DNA of 64,000 nucleotides from Streptomyces rapamycinicus NRRL 5491. Lineage in GTDB: Bacteria; Actinomycetota; Actinomycetes; Streptomycetales; Streptomycetaceae. Position numbers and translations under genes: made by a program. Each line of letters opens with the position of its first letter. Position 1 is the stretch's first letter. The stretch lies in contig NZ_CP085193.1 in NCBI RefSeq assembly GCF_024298965.1, positions 12,400,001 to 12,464,000 on the forward strand, written 5' to 3'. This document shows, in pieces, positions 53,193 to 62,288 of this stretch. The notes beneath the pieces were generated by a model. It ran no database searches. It saw only the letters and a program-made list of their open reading frames with translations, and was not told the DNA's origin.

Positions 53193-54005
53193 TGGCCCTG
53201 CGCCAGATCGCGGCGCGGGCCGCCGCTCCCGAGAGAGGGCTGTCGGTCCGCCAGCTCGAGGCGGTCTCCGGACTTGGCCGGTCCACGATCAACGACTGGC
53301 TGACCGGGCGGAGCCTACCGCGTAACTGGCACGACGGGGCGGCCGCGGTCGTCGAGGCCGTGATTCGCCTCGCCGAGCAGTACGGCAACGCGTTCGCCGA
53401 CGCCGATGAGGTCCGCGCTCGCTGCCAGGCGGCGTATGGCCAGGCGAAGGACGAGGGGCCCTCGGCACCTCCCACGCCCGGCGACGAACCCGCCGTGCCA
53501 CGTTTGGCGGTTGCGCCCCCCCGTCGGCCGTCTGCCCGTGGTCCGTGGACGCGATGAGCTCCTGGACGGGCTCGGCGAGCTCGCGTTCGCGGGTCCGGGG
53601 GAGGCGGTGGTGGTGCTCGCCGGGATGGGAGGCGTCGGCAAGAGCACGGGTCGCGCTGGAGTTGTCCCGCCGAGCCACCGAGCATGGCCTGCGGGTGTGG
53701 TGGGTGGATGCCGCGAGCCAGTCCGCCCTCCACGGCGGGATGATCACGGTGGCCGCCGAGCTCGGCGCGAGCGAACGGGAACAGCGCGCCGCCGCGGCTT
53801 CGGCGGCGGCCGCCCTGGAGCTCGTCTGGGGCCAGCTGCACGCCGCCCCCTGGAAGTGGCTGCTCATCCTCGACAACGCGGACGATTCCGCGGTCCTGGC
53901 GCCGGATGGCGACCTCACCGGCGGCACCGGCTGGGTCCGCCCGAGTGTCGCGGGCGTCACCGTGGTGACCAGCCGGATCACCGACGAGGCCAGGTGGGGG
54001 AACCA
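53193..54005 (+). pseudogene. HTH plus NB-ARC-type NTPase, frameshifted and 3'-truncated
   Basis: A GTG start, then MALRQIAARAAAPERGLSVR, QLEAVSGLGRSTINDWLTGR (Xre-like HTH). A run of seven C at about 53518 shifts the frame; the next frame gives LPVVRGRDELLDGLGELAFA and the Walker A VVVLAGMGGVGKS. Another shift after GKST (about 53646) leads to RVALELSRRATEHGLRVWWV, LILDNADDSAVLAP (Walker B) and VAGVTVVTSRITDE. Homology stops at about 54005, so the rest of the NTPase and the usual C-terminal TPR array are missing. Such proteins are STAND-type regulators or defence-like switches. Confidence 0.75.
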
Positions 54006-54840
54006 CACAAGCCGGTTTGCAGGTCGCCGCACGTCGCATCTGTGATCGGGAACACGCGGCTTTGGCGAGACGCAAGCGGAGTGCGATTAACTCCCAGATG
54101 TCGCGGTGGCACAGCAGGCTGGCGGAGGAGACGCGGGCCGTTGTCTTGAGCAGGGCACTGTGCTCCGTGCTCACCTCGGTGAGCGCGGTCTCGGCGGTGG
54201 TATCGGGCCGGGACCGCAGCTCCTCGACTGCGGCGCGCATGTCAGCGATATCCCGCTGCAGGGCGGCGAGTTGGGACCGGGCTTCCTCCAGGGCGGTGCC
54301 CAGTTCCTCCTTGATCACCCCGGCTGCTTCGCGTAGCCGGTCCGGTACACCCTGCTGGTCACTGGCCGGGCCGTCGCCGTTGCTGTCCGGGGTGGTGAGC
54401 GTGGTGAGCACGGGGGCGAGTTCATCGGTGAGGACCTCGCGGACGGCCTGCCGGACTGCGTCGACCGACAGTGCTGGGCTGGGCGAGGAGTCCTGATCGG
54501 CGGTACGGGGCGCCGGGATCGGGATGTGGGCCCGGCCCTCTTCCGCGTGTTGGTCGGGCTCGGCGACGGTGGTGACTGGTGCAGGCACGGGACTGGTGCT
54601 GTCGTCCTCGGTACCGGATGCCTCCTGGAGGTCCGCGGCGGTGGAGGGTGGGGTGGTGAGCGAGGGCGGTGCAGCAGGGGTGAGGTCCGCGAGCACGACG
54701 CGCACCTCCCGCAATTCGGCGCGCAGTTGGGCGACGACGTCGTGGACGGCGGTGTTGAGCGCTTCTCCGTTGGAGTTCAGCCTGTTGTAGACGTCGCGGA
54801 AGTTCGCGCGCATTCGGCCCAGCTCGTCGACCGGTGAGGT
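54005..54840 (-). pseudogene. coiled-coil plasmid-type protein, truncated at both ends
   Basis: The frame enters as PVDELGRMRANFRDVYNRLN after a stop, continues with GEALNTAVHDVVAQLRAELR, a Pro/Thr/Ala-rich linker, VDAVRQAVREVLTDELAPVL, then the coiled coil DRLREAAGVIKEELGTALEE and ARSQLAALQRDIADMRAAVE. It ends in RVSSASLLCHRDIWELIALR. The last motif (vSSA.LlCHRDtWeFi) is typical of a protein common on Streptomyces plasmids and integrative elements. Homology ends at the NB-ARC fragment on one side and the AraC gene on the other. Confidence 0.6.
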
Positions 54841-55865
54841 CTAGCGGCTGCGGATCGAACGAGGGCAGCGGGCACCACGGCGCCGGGATCTGATTCAGTC
54901 TTTACCGCCGCGTTGCGGTATTGCCGGGGCGAGGACCCGACTTCACGCCGGAACGCTGTGCTGAAGGAGCTTTCAGATTCATAGCCCGTTGCAGCTGCTA
55001 GTTCAGAGTTGGACAAACTACCGTTGCGCAGAGCGTCTCGGGCCAGGGTCATTCGCCATTTGATCAAGTAGGTCAACGGGGGGACACCCACTTTGGCCTT
55101 GAACGCTGCGGCAAACACTGATCGTGACATCTGACCGATCTCAGCGAGTTCGGCGAGGGTCCATCGTCGGCTTACCTCGGCGTGCATCGCCCGCAGCGCC
55201 GCCCCGACGCCGTCTTCGGCCAGCGCTGCGAGCCAGCCGCTGGGTTGTTCGTTGTTGTCAGCATGCGCCCGCAGCATGTGGACGAAGATGATCTGGGCAA
55301 GGTGCTCCAGCACCAAAGACTTTCCAACATCGGGCGATTCGATCTCGGAGACCAACAACGAGGCCAGGTTCATGAACAGCGGTCCGCGCGGATCGCCGGC
55401 CCGGACAAGGACTACCCGCGGAAGCGCATCGAGCAGCATCGCGGTGTCGCTGCCGTCGAACGTGAAGTCGACGCCGCATGTGTACGAGTCCTCGTCTGCC
55501 TCGGTTCCGATGCGAAATCCTCTGCCGGTCGTGTTCCGCGGCAGCGTGGTGGCCGGGCGCGCCACAACCTCATCGAGCGAGCTACTCAGCGTGTATTGCG
55601 GAGGGTGACCAAGCAGGTAGAAGTCGCCTTCGTCCAGCAGCACCGGCTCAAGACCGTCGAGTCTCAACCAGCACTGGCCTTCGACAACAACGCCGAGTTT
55701 GACGTGAGGAAAGGGGGCAAACCGCACGGCCCACGGACCGGCGGCGTGCAGCGGTGCCGGCACGACCGTGCGTGGATGGAGCAGCCCCATGACTCCGGCT
55801 AGCGGATCGTCGGGACCAAGCACCGCACGATCCGAGGACGATACATAAAGAACTTCGGACTCCAC
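54777..55865 (-). CDS. AraC-family transcriptional regulator
   Basis: About 362 residues from a GTG at 55865 (VESEVLYVSSSDRAVLGPDD); a TTG at 55931 is the only upstream alternative. The N-terminal cupin-type sensor domain (VVVEGQCWLRLDGLEPVLLD, EGDFYLLGHPPQYTLSS) is followed by the AraC DNA-binding domain at about 235-335: GVGAALRAMHAEVSRRWTLA, ELAEIGQMSRSVFAAAFKAK, VGVPPLTYLIKWRMTLARDA, AAATGYESESSFSTAFRREV, GSSPRQYRN. The 30-residue tail after this overlaps the neighbouring fragment in another frame, so the natural C-terminus was replaced at the junction. Divergent from the aldo/keto reductase it probably controls. Confidence 0.82.
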   Translation of the reverse strand: MESEVLYVSSSDRAVLGPDDPLAGVMGLLHPRTVVPAPLHAAGPWAVRFAPFPHVKLGVVVEGQCWLRLDGLEPVLLDEGDFYLLGHPPQYTLSSSLDEVVARPATTLPRNTTGRGFRIGTEADEDSYTCGVDFTFDGSDTAMLLDALPRVVLVRAGDPRGPLFMNLASLLVSEIESPDVGKSLVLEHLAQIIFVHMLRAHADNNEQPSGWLAALAEDGVGAALRAMHAEVSRRWTLAELAEIGQMSRSVFAAAFKAKVGVPPLTYLIKWRMTLARDALRNGSLSNSELAAATGYESESSFSTAFRREVGSSPRQYRNAAVKTESDPGAVVPAALVRSAAARPHRSTSWAECARTSATSTTG

Positions 55866-55979
55866 GTTATGGACCGTACCAGAGAACCTGCTGATGATGG
55901 TGCCAATCCAGCTTCTGCTGGAACGGCTCAAAACAGCGTCATTGCCGGGCGCAACAACCCTGGTGTTTAGGAGCGGACT

Positions 55980-57023
55980 GTGCGTTATCGATACCTCGGC
56001 CGATCAGGACTGCGTGTCTCGACGCTCTCTCTGGGAACCGGAAACTTCGGAGCTGGCTGGGGACACGGCGCGACCTTTTCCGGGGCGCAGGACATGTACG
56101 ACGAATATCGTGCGGCCGGCGGAAACTTCATCGATACCTCCAGCAACTATCAATTCGGGGACGCGGAGGTATATCTCGCCGACATGATCGCCTCACATCG
56201 AGACGAGGTGGTACTGGCAACCAAGTACGCAACTGGCACCACGATGGACAGCGGCCTCCAGATGACCGGTAACGGCAGAAAGTCGATGGTGCAGTCGCTG
56301 GAGGCGAGCCTGCGACGTCTGAAAACCGATCGAGTGGACCTGTTGTGGGCCCACGCTCCGGACTACGCGACTCCTATCGAAGAAATCATGAGCGCCTTCG
56401 ACGATCTTGTCCGTTCCGGCAAGGTGCTCTACGCCGGCCTGTCCAACTTTCCCGCCTGGCGGGTCGCGACAGGCGCGACGATCGCCGCGGCACGAGGCTG
56501 GGCACCCCTGGTCGCCATCCAGACCGAATACAGCTTGGTCGAACGCGCCGCAGAACGCGATCTGCTGCCGATGGCGGAAGGCTTCGGACTGGGGGTGCTG
56601 GGCTATTCCCCCCTCGGCGGAGGCATGCTGACCGGAAAATATCGCCGAGGCGAAACCGGCCGCGCGCAGAGTTCGATCAGCCAGTTCCTGCACAAAGAAG
56701 AAGACGACAACAAGGCCGCCACACTCGACACGGTGGAAGCGATCGCCCAGGAAGCGGATGTTAGTGCCGAAACGGTGGCGCTCAGCTGGTCAATGGCCAA
56801 GGGAGTCGTCCCAATCGTCGGCCCACGAACGACCGAGCAGCTAAAGACCAATCTTGCAGCGGCCGAGCTTCACCTAAGTCCAGAACAGATCGACAGGCTC
56901 GACACTGTCAGCGCACTACAACTGGGCTACCCGCACAGCATGAAGACTGACCCGGGCGCCGTCCAAGCCGTCACGGGCGGGAAAGCGAACCTACTCGACG
57001 CCCCTTCCTTGACCATCCCCTAG
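55980..57023 (+). CDS. aldo/keto reductase
   Basis: 347 residues from a GTG behind GGAGCGGACT. VRYRYLGRSGLRVSTLSLGT begins the TIM barrel. The catalytic tetrad is visible as Asp52 and Tyr57 (FIDTSSNYQFG), Lys in VVLATKYATG, and His in DLLWAHAPDY. LGVLGYSPLGGGMLTGKYRR and KGVVPIVGPRTTEQLKTNLA are the NADPH-side blocks. It resembles the YajO/Tas-type subfamily. Divergent arrangement with an AraC regulator suggests induction by a carbonyl substrate; identity unknown. Confidence 0.9.
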   Translation: MRYRYLGRSGLRVSTLSLGTGNFGAGWGHGATFSGAQDMYDEYRAAGGNFIDTSSNYQFGDAEVYLADMIASHRDEVVLATKYATGTTMDSGLQMTGNGRKSMVQSLEASLRRLKTDRVDLLWAHAPDYATPIEEIMSAFDDLVRSGKVLYAGLSNFPAWRVATGATIAAARGWAPLVAIQTEYSLVERAAERDLLPMAEGFGLGVLGYSPLGGGMLTGKYRRGETGRAQSSISQFLHKEEDDNKAATLDTVEAIAQEADVSAETVALSWSMAKGVVPIVGPRTTEQLKTNLAAAELHLSPEQIDRLDTVSALQLGYPHSMKTDPGAVQAVTGGKANLLDAPSLTIP

Positions 57024-57114
57024 ACGGTAGGAGGACCGGAGCCTCGCTCTTGAAGCTGGACGCAGGTTGCCGATGGATGAGCTGTCGGTACAGCCGCATT
57101 CACGGGAGGCGCCG

Positions 57115-57237
57115 GTGTTCCTCGATCGTACGAGTGTTGATCTGGATGTTCACACACGACTGGTGGTCGGGTTCGGTCCGGACGGGCGGACCGAAGAGGT
57201 CGCCCGGGCTCGGCTGGGGCCGGATCTACCGACGGCC
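57115..57237 (+). pseudogene. IS110-type transposase scar
   Basis: VFLDRTSVDLDVHTRLVVGF then GPDGRTEEVARARLGPDL resembles the N-terminal RuvC-like start of IS110/IS116 transposases (VGLDVHARSVVACGLDGETGEVFRqRLtPd). Only about 40 codons remain before unrelated sequence. Assignment is by motif only. Confidence 0.45.
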
Positions 57238-57242
57238 TCCCG

Positions 57243-57332
57243 GGCAAGTCCTTGGGAGAGGGTCAGAACGTGTCCTTCGTTGCGGTGCACGCAGAGAAGG
57301 ACATGGAGGCGGACAAGGTGCAAACCGCCTGA
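57243..57332 (+). pseudogene. possible cold-shock-domain protein, 3' fragment
   Basis: GKSLGEGQNVSFVAVHAEKD then MEADKVQTA and stop fits the C-terminal half of a CspA-type fold (sL.EGQ.V.Fev..g.kG..A..V...). The RNA-binding RNP motifs upstream are missing. The piece follows the IS110 scar directly. Confidence 0.35.
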
Positions 57333-57407
57333 CCCCGGCCCCTGCACCGCGCCCTGTGGCCGGGTGGCCGGAGACCAGCAATGCTCTCCGGCCACTTCCG
57401 GCCGCAC

Positions 57408-57560
57408 TCAAACGGCGTAGCGGATGCGGCGGCCGTCGGGGACGGTGATGACCAGGCCGCAGTCGCGCAGGCACGCCAGGTGGTTGGACAGTCGTGTGCG
57501 CGAGACGCCGAGGGCGTCGCCGAGGTCGGCCGGGCGGCCCAAGAATGGCGGGCCCGGGGT
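57408..57560 (-). pseudogene. ArsR-family regulator, 3' fragment
   Basis: Leftward: FLGRPADLGDALGVSRTRLS then NHLACLRDCGLVITVPDGRR and IRYAV and stop. This is the recognition helix and wing of an ArsR/CmtR-type repressor. The metal-binding N-terminus and the usual end after RRVRYELAD are lost; the fragment is fused head-on to the integrase remnant. Confidence 0.6.
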
Positions 57561-57570
57561 CGGCAAGGCC

Positions 57571-58840
57571 GGGCGGTGCGTGCTGAAGCCGCTGCCGCTT
57601 CCCGAACCGCGTCGCCTGATCACCACGTCAGCGCAACTGACACTGTTCACTGTCACTCGGGACTTCCGCCGGTTCGACAGGGAACTCCATGCCGACCTGG
57701 CCAATCCCTGGCTGGTCCGGGCCCGGCAGGCCGCAGGGGCGCTGGGAGAGGCCCGTGGCTGGAGCCGCTGGATCACCAGCGACGTGAACCGGGCCCTGGT
57801 CATCGTGCTGTCCGGCTTCCGCGAAGGTGAATCGATCCGGTACTCCGTCTTCCCGTCCCAGCGCGTCCGAGGACTTCCCGTCGTGCGGACCGCCGAAGTC
57901 CTCGACCGCCTCGGCCTGTTCGCCGACGACCGGGCCCCCGCCGTCGACCGGTGGCTGGAGCGCAAGCTCGGCGGGATGCCCGAGGGTATCCGTCGTGCCG
58001 TCGAAGCCTGGGTTCGCACTCTCCTCGACGGTGGCCCGCGGTCCGAGCCTCGCTCCCGGCACACGGCATGGGCCTACCTGGGTGAGACCCAGCCGGTGCT
58101 GCTGGAGTGGTCCAGCTGCTACGACCACCTGCGAGAGGTCACCCGGGAGGGCATCATCGCGGTCCGGGACGCTGTCACCGGCAAACAGCGCGAAAGCCGG
58201 ATCGTCGCCCTGCGGTCACTGTTCCGGCACGCGAAGAAGAACGACCAGATCTTCCGCAACCCCCACGATCGCCATCCGAGTCGCCCGGCAGACCGGCGGC
58301 GTCCTCCAAGCTCTCGCCCAGGCGGACATCGACGAGGCCACCGCCACCGCCACCACCCCGGACATCCGGCTCATCGTCGCCCTGGCCGCCATCTACGCGG
58401 CACGGCCGAAGACGATCCGCACCATGAAGTTGGAGGATGTCGACCTGGGCAACCGGCGCATCACCGGCGGCGGTCATCTCCGCCCGCTCGACGACCTCAC
58501 CCGCCGTGCGGTCCTGGACTGGCTCGACCACCGCCGCAACCGCTGGCCGAACACGGCCAACCCCCACCTACTGACCACCCAGAAGACCGCGTCGAACTCG
58601 GCCCGGCCGGCAAACTCTGGACCACCCGGGCAACCCGCAACCTCACCGCCACCCTGGAACGGCTCCGCGTCGACCGACAGCTCGAAGAGGCCCTCACCCA
58701 CGGCGCCGACCCACTCCACCTCGCGCTCGTCTTCGGAATCGATGAGAAGACCGCCATCCGCTACGCGGACTCCGCCCGTCAGCTTCTCCAGCCGGAGTCG
58801 AAGCCGGGGTATCGCCGAGGTGAGCCCAAAAGGGGCCATT
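57571..58840 (+). pseudogene. tyrosine recombinase/integrase of plasmid type, frameshifted
   Basis: The order of blocks is ITTSAQLTLFTVTRDFRRFD, ALGEARGWSRWITSDVNRAL, then VRTAEVLDRLGLFADDRAPA, LGGMPEGIRRAVEAWVRTLL, HTAWAYLGETQPVLLEWSSC, IVALRSLFRHAKKNDQIFRN. An extra C in AACCCCC (about 58265) shifts the frame to PTIAIRVARQTGGVLQALAQ and PDIRLIVALAAIYAARPKTI. A lost G at about 58592 shifts it back to AGKLWTTRATRNLTATLERL and DPLHLALVFGIDEKTAIRYA. This is the C-terminal half of large Streptomyces integrase-like proteins with an N-terminal zinc-ribbon region, here missing. No attachment site was identified. Confidence 0.7.
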
Positions 58841-58919
58841 TCGGTCAGGCCATGCCGGCCGACCAGGGACGGGACACCTTCGTGTCCGTTGTGGACAGCT
58901 TCGGGAGTCGTAGGCCGAC

Positions 58920-59492
58920 TCAGCGGGCCGTTGGAGCCGGCAGCGTGACCGCCTCGCGCAACTCGTCGGAGGCCTGGGTGATGAGCTGGGAGAGGGAGGC
59001 ATCCGGGGAGGTCAGCCAGCGGGACGTGGCGCGCCGGTGGATCGCCAGCACCACGTCGATGATGAAGCGTGCCTTGCCGGGCTCGACGCCGCGGCGCTCG
59101 AGCGCCAGCGCCAGCGCGTCGGCGATGTCGGCGAGCTTGATCAGATCGCGCTCAGCCAGTGCCGGGTTGGCGGCGATCACTCTGACGCGGCGCAGCAGGA
59201 ACTCGCGCGGGCGAAAGATCTCCTCCGCGGTTCTCAGCGCTGTTAGCAGCGCCTCGATCGGCGTGAGGCCTGGGTCGGTCGCCTCGACCTGGGCGACGAG
59301 GTGGGCCTCGAGTTCGTTACCGGCGAAGAGGACTTCCCGCTTGTCGGGGAAGTAGCGGTAGAAGGAGCGCTCCTTCAGGCCGGCGGCGCCCGCGATCTGC
59401 GCGACCGAGGTGCGCTCGAACCCCTGTGTCTCGAACAGCTCGAGCGCCGCGCGCTCGAGCCGACCTTGTGCGTCGGATTCCCATCTCGGCAT
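58920..59492 (-). CDS. TetR-family transcriptional regulator
   Basis: 190 residues from the ATG at 59492 (MPRWESDAQGRLERAALELF) with a GGTGG site. The HTH is at about 10-55: ETQGFERTSVAQIAGAAGLK then ERSFYRYFPDKREVLFAGNE. The C-terminal ligand domain is helical (PIEALLTALRTAEEIFRPRE; VVLAIHRRATSRWLT). It is divergent from the quinone-oxidoreductase-like gene, with two GACAACAG dyads in the 83-base intergenic space, so it almost certainly controls both. Confidence 0.88.
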   Translation of the reverse strand: MPRWESDAQGRLERAALELFETQGFERTSVAQIAGAAGLKERSFYRYFPDKREVLFAGNELEAHLVAQVEATDPGLTPIEALLTALRTAEEIFRPREFLLRRVRVIAANPALAERDLIKLADIADALALALERRGVEPGKARFIIDVVLAIHRRATSRWLTSPDASLSQLITQASDELREAVTLPAPTAR

Positions 59493-59506
59493 ACCCACCA
59501 GGGTAC

Positions 59507-59561
59507 GACAACAGCATCTGTTGTCACGATGATATCGTCGATGACAACAGATGCTGTCATC
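59507..59561. promoter_or_regulatory. two TetR operator dyads
   Basis: GACAACAG-CAT-CTGTTGTC (59507-59525) is a perfect 8-bp dyad; GACAACAG-ATG-CTGTCATC (59543-59561) is a near copy. Both lie between the divergent TetR and oxidoreductase genes, the second just before the oxidoreductase start. Confidence 0.75.
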
Positions 59562-59575
59562 GCTTGGAGATCGTC

Positions 59576-60526
59576 ATGAAGGCTCTTCAATTCGACCGGT
59601 TCGGGTCCCCGGACGTGATCGTGCTCCGCGACGTCCCACAGCCGGAGCCGGGACCCGGTCAAATCCGGATCGCCGTGCGGGCGTGCGGCCTGACACCGGC
59701 CGACTGGCACGTCGTCGACGGTCTCCTCGCCGACCATCTGCCGCCGCTGCCGCGCGGGCTCGGCTTCGAGATCGCGGGCACCGTCGACGCGCTCGGCGAG
59801 GGCGTCACCGGCGTCCAGATCGGCGACCGCGTGTTCGGCCCGGCCACCTTCGACGGCCCGACGGCTGGCGCCGCCGAGTACGCGCTGATGCCGGCCTGGG
59901 CACGCATCCCCGAAGGCGTCACCGCCGAGCAGGCCGCCGCGCTGCCGATGGCGGCCGAGACGGCGTGGCGCGCGCTCGACGACCTCGGCGTCCAGCCGGG
60001 TGAGCTGCTGCTCGTCCACGGCGCGGGCACCACCGTGGGTGAGGCGGCGGTGCGCTTCGCGCTGCACCGGGGTATTCGGGTGATAGCCACTGCCGGGCAG
60101 ACCCGGGCAGCAGCTCTGGAAGATATCGGCGCCCAGGTGGCTGCCTACGGCGAGGGCATGGCCGAACGCGTCAGGGCACTGTCCGCAGGCCACATCGATC
60201 GTGCCCTCGACGCGGCCCCGACCGGCGGCCGGATCGACCGCGCCGACCAGCCCAGCCCGGCCGGCGGTTCACTGCCGACGCTGATCGAGCTGACCGGGGA
60301 TCCCGACCGTGTCCTCACCGTCTCGGACTTCGCCGCCGCGGCCGAGCTGGGCGTCCGTACCACCACCGAGATCCGCTATGAGCAGATGGACGAGTTCGCC
60401 CGGCTCGCCGGCGAAGGCATCTTGGTCGTACCGGTCGCCCGCACCTACACGCTCGACCAGATCCAGGAAGCGGCCGAGCTCAGCCAGTCCCGCCGACCCG
60501 GCGGCAAGCTCATGCTCGTCCTGTGA
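59576..60526 (+). CDS. zinc-free medium-chain dehydrogenase/quinone oxidoreductase-like enzyme
   Basis: 316 residues from the ATG at 59576 behind GGAG. MKALQFDRFGSPDVIVLRDV and GLGFEIAGTVDALGEGVTGV, DRVFGPATFDGPTAGAAEYA form the GroES-like part. The Rossmann part has VHGAGTTVGEAAVRFALHRG (NADPH loop) and HIDRALDAAPTGG; the zinc-binding Cys/His set of alcohol dehydrogenases is absent. The end YTLDQIQEAAELSQSRRPGG then KLMLVL is typical. NADPH-dependent reduction of a quinone or enone is likely; induction by an electrophile through the divergent TetR is inferred. Confidence 0.88.
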   Translation: MKALQFDRFGSPDVIVLRDVPQPEPGPGQIRIAVRACGLTPADWHVVDGLLADHLPPLPRGLGFEIAGTVDALGEGVTGVQIGDRVFGPATFDGPTAGAAEYALMPAWARIPEGVTAEQAAALPMAAETAWRALDDLGVQPGELLLVHGAGTTVGEAAVRFALHRGIRVIATAGQTRAAALEDIGAQVAAYGEGMAERVRALSAGHIDRALDAAPTGGRIDRADQPSPAGGSLPTLIELTGDPDRVLTVSDFAAAAELGVRTTTEIRYEQMDEFARLAGEGILVVPVARTYTLDQIQEAAELSQSRRPGGKLMLVL

Positions 60527-60871
60527 TCGCCCTGCCTGCCTGACAAAGCGAGACCACCTCGACAAGGAGCGGGGTCAGGCCTCTTTTTCAGGCCGACCTC
60601 GAAGCCGCTTCCGCATGTTCGCCGCGAACCCACGGGGCAACCCCCGAGATGGCGTCCCTAAACCCTCGGGTTCCCGCTGAAGAACCTTCAGTTTCCGCGG
60701 ACTCGCGGGGATTTGGCCCCCGGAGTCCTGGCCCAGACACCAGCCGCAAAGTAGGAGTTGACGACCACCATGCCCGCCGCCGCTGGTGATCTCGTACGGC
60801 CGGATCGCGACCTGATGCGTTGTCAATGGCCCACGCCATACTGTCCTTCTCGCCGATGAAGCAGGGAGCCG
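60527..60871. other. gene-free stretch
   Basis: Overlapping open frames on the minus strand (60575-60919) have no recognisable family and no good start. No repeat or terminator stands out. Confidence 0.35.
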
Positions 60872-61280
60872 ATGGCGTTCCGGGCCGTGCACGCGCAGTG
60901 GGGGACCGTCTTCGCACACTTACCCGATCTCGGCTGCGGGCGCTCGTGGGATCAGGTGTGGAAGGTAAAGCCGTCCGCGCCGCTGACCTGCGACGAATGC
61001 CGACACCCGATGCACAGCAAGCGGTTCCCCAGCGGCCTGCGGTTCTTCACTCACGCCCCGGGGGCCCCGGAATGCGTGCTCGCACGGGAGACGCTGGCGC
61101 ACCACCTGCTGAAGCTGGAGGTGGCAGCCGCCGCCCGGGACACCGGCGCGCACGCCGAGCTGGAAGTCCGCGGCCCGGAGGGCGCATGGCGGGCCGATGT
61201 GCTGGTGAGCGATCCGGCCGGAGCCTGGCGGATGGCCCTGGAGGCCCAGTTCTCGCCCATCACGCCGGATGACATCTCCC
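60872..61280 (+). pseudogene. CoiA-like competence/nuclease-type protein, 3'-truncated
   Basis: ATG behind GGGAGCCG. MAFRAVHAQWGTVFAHLPDL then GCGRSWDQVWKVKPSAPLTC, DECRHPMHSKRFPSGLRFFT (zinc-type Cys pair), HAPGAPECVLARETLAHHLL and LEVRGPEGAWRADVLVSDPA, GAWRMALEAQFSPITPDDI follow the CoiA-family start in actinobacteria, up to the catalytic WRADVL...ALEaQ core. At about 61278 the sequence switches to the reverse strand of another gene, removing the C-terminal half. Context (plasmid-like genes nearby) suggests a mobile-element gene. Confidence 0.65.
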
Positions 61281-61659
61281 CCTCGGCATCGTCGCGGAGC
61301 CAGTCGGTGAGGTCCCGGCCGGTGACGTTCCCGGTACCGGCGCGCGCGGCCTGCAGGGTGAGCATGAGCACCGTCAGGCGCACCTCGGCCTCCGGGTGCG
61401 GGGAGTGGGCGGCAACGTAGTCCAGCACGGCACGGGCGTGCACGCCCTGTTGCCGGGTCAGCAGTCGTTTTACCGCCAGCCGGTTGCTGCCCGCCGTGCC
61501 ACCGACCGTCTGGCCGCCTCGGTTGGCCTGCATCTCGCGGGTGGTCTGCGCGGCCTTCTCGGCACGCTTCGCCTCGTGGCGCAGGGAGCCGTCGCCGCTG
61601 ACGTCGGCCCACGAGGCGAAGGCGCGGGCCTTGCGCTCGTTAAGCTCGGTAAAAATCAC
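61281..61659 (-). pseudogene. hypothetical protein, 3'-truncated
   Basis: A GTG at 61659, then MIFTELNERKARAFASWADV, RHEAKRAEKAAQTTREMQAN and RLAVKRLLTRQQGVHARAVL, then VLMLTLQAARAGTGNVTGRD and LTDWLRDD. The arrangement is helical with a possible winged-helix end. Homology stops where the CoiA-like fragment begins from the other side. Its start lies inside direct-repeat copy 61651-61680. Family not recognised, but it has the look of a plasmid or integrative-element protein. Confidence 0.45.
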
Positions 61660-61680
61660 CCTGAAGAGCCGAAGTCAGTA
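61651..61680. repeat. 30-bp direct repeat, copy 1
   Basis: AAAAATCACCCTGAAGAGCC then GAAGTCAGTA. It matches copy 2 (62289-62318) at 27 of 30 positions and in the same orientation. The two copies bracket the double-glycine peptide gene. The reverse complement GGCTCTTCAGGGTGAT resembles ISL3-type terminal sequences, so both copies may be IS ends. Confidence 0.75.
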
Positions 61681-61942
61681 GTTCTGTCACGTCTACAGCC
61701 GTAAGTGACGTGCCTACGTCACCGGTTTGGTGCGGGTGTGACGTGTGGGGGACGCGTGGCGCAGTTGGAGTGTGGCGGCTGGTTATCGGCGAGTCGGATC
61801 CGCAGGTTCTCCGTGTCTGTGGATCTCTTTCTCCGGTACGGGCGGAGAGCCCTGCCCGTACCGGAGTCCGAGCCGGTCCCGGACCGCGGTTGTGGTCCCG
61901 GTCGCCTCATACAAGAGATCACTGACGAAGGAAGCGTGCTTC

Positions 61943-62152
61943 ATGAGCAACAAAGCCCGGATCGAAACCCGCGAGATATCCGACGCCGACTTGGACGGCG
62001 TTGCCGGCGGCGCGGCCGGTCTGGCCCTGCAGGGCGGCCCGGGCCACCTGGAGGGCATCGGCGGCGCCGAGCTGGCCGGCCACAGCGTCACCGTGGACGG
62101 TGCGGCGAACCTGCAGAGCGGCCAGGCAGGTCTCAACGTCACCGCCGTCTGA
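61943..62152 (+). CDS. double-glycine leader peptide, 'type A2 lantipeptide'-like, without cysteines
   Basis: 69 residues from the ATG at 61943 behind AAGGAAG. The leader MSNKARIETREISDADLDGV-AGG carries the conserved E(I/L)SDADLD-V-AGG signature of a Streptomyces precursor-peptide family, with cleavage expected after AGG (residue 23). The core, about 46 residues, is Gly/Ala/Leu-rich (AAGLALQGGPGHLEGIGGAE ... SGQAGLNVTAV) and has two Ser and two Thr but no Cys, so classical lanthionine rings cannot form. No LanM/LanB, protease or transporter gene is nearby. A strong terminator follows. The gene sits between 30-bp direct repeats. Confidence 0.7.
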   Translation: MSNKARIETREISDADLDGVAGGAAGLALQGGPGHLEGIGGAELAGHSVTVDGAANLQSGQAGLNVTAV

Positions 62153-62187
62153 TCAGCCGTAACGGCTGAGCATCCTCGATGCCTGAC

Positions 62188-62219
62188 CCCCCTCGGCCGC
62201 ACTGTCGCCGAGGGGGTTT
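62188..62219 (+). terminator. intrinsic terminator of the peptide gene
   Basis: CCCCCTCGGC (62188-62197), loop CGCACTGTC, GCCGAGGGGG (62207-62216), then TTTCGT: a 10-bp GC-rich stem 35 bases after the peptide stop. A smaller AGCCG/CGGCT dyad precedes it. Confidence 0.8.
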
Positions 62220-62288
62220 CGTCATGCGCAGGCGCCTCCCTACAGCACGAGATACAGCCCGCACTCCGGACCCATCAGGCACATCGAC

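Noticed and set aside
60575..60919. Minus-strand open frames before the CoiA-like gene
   Set aside because: Composition is shadow-like and no motif or start context supports them.
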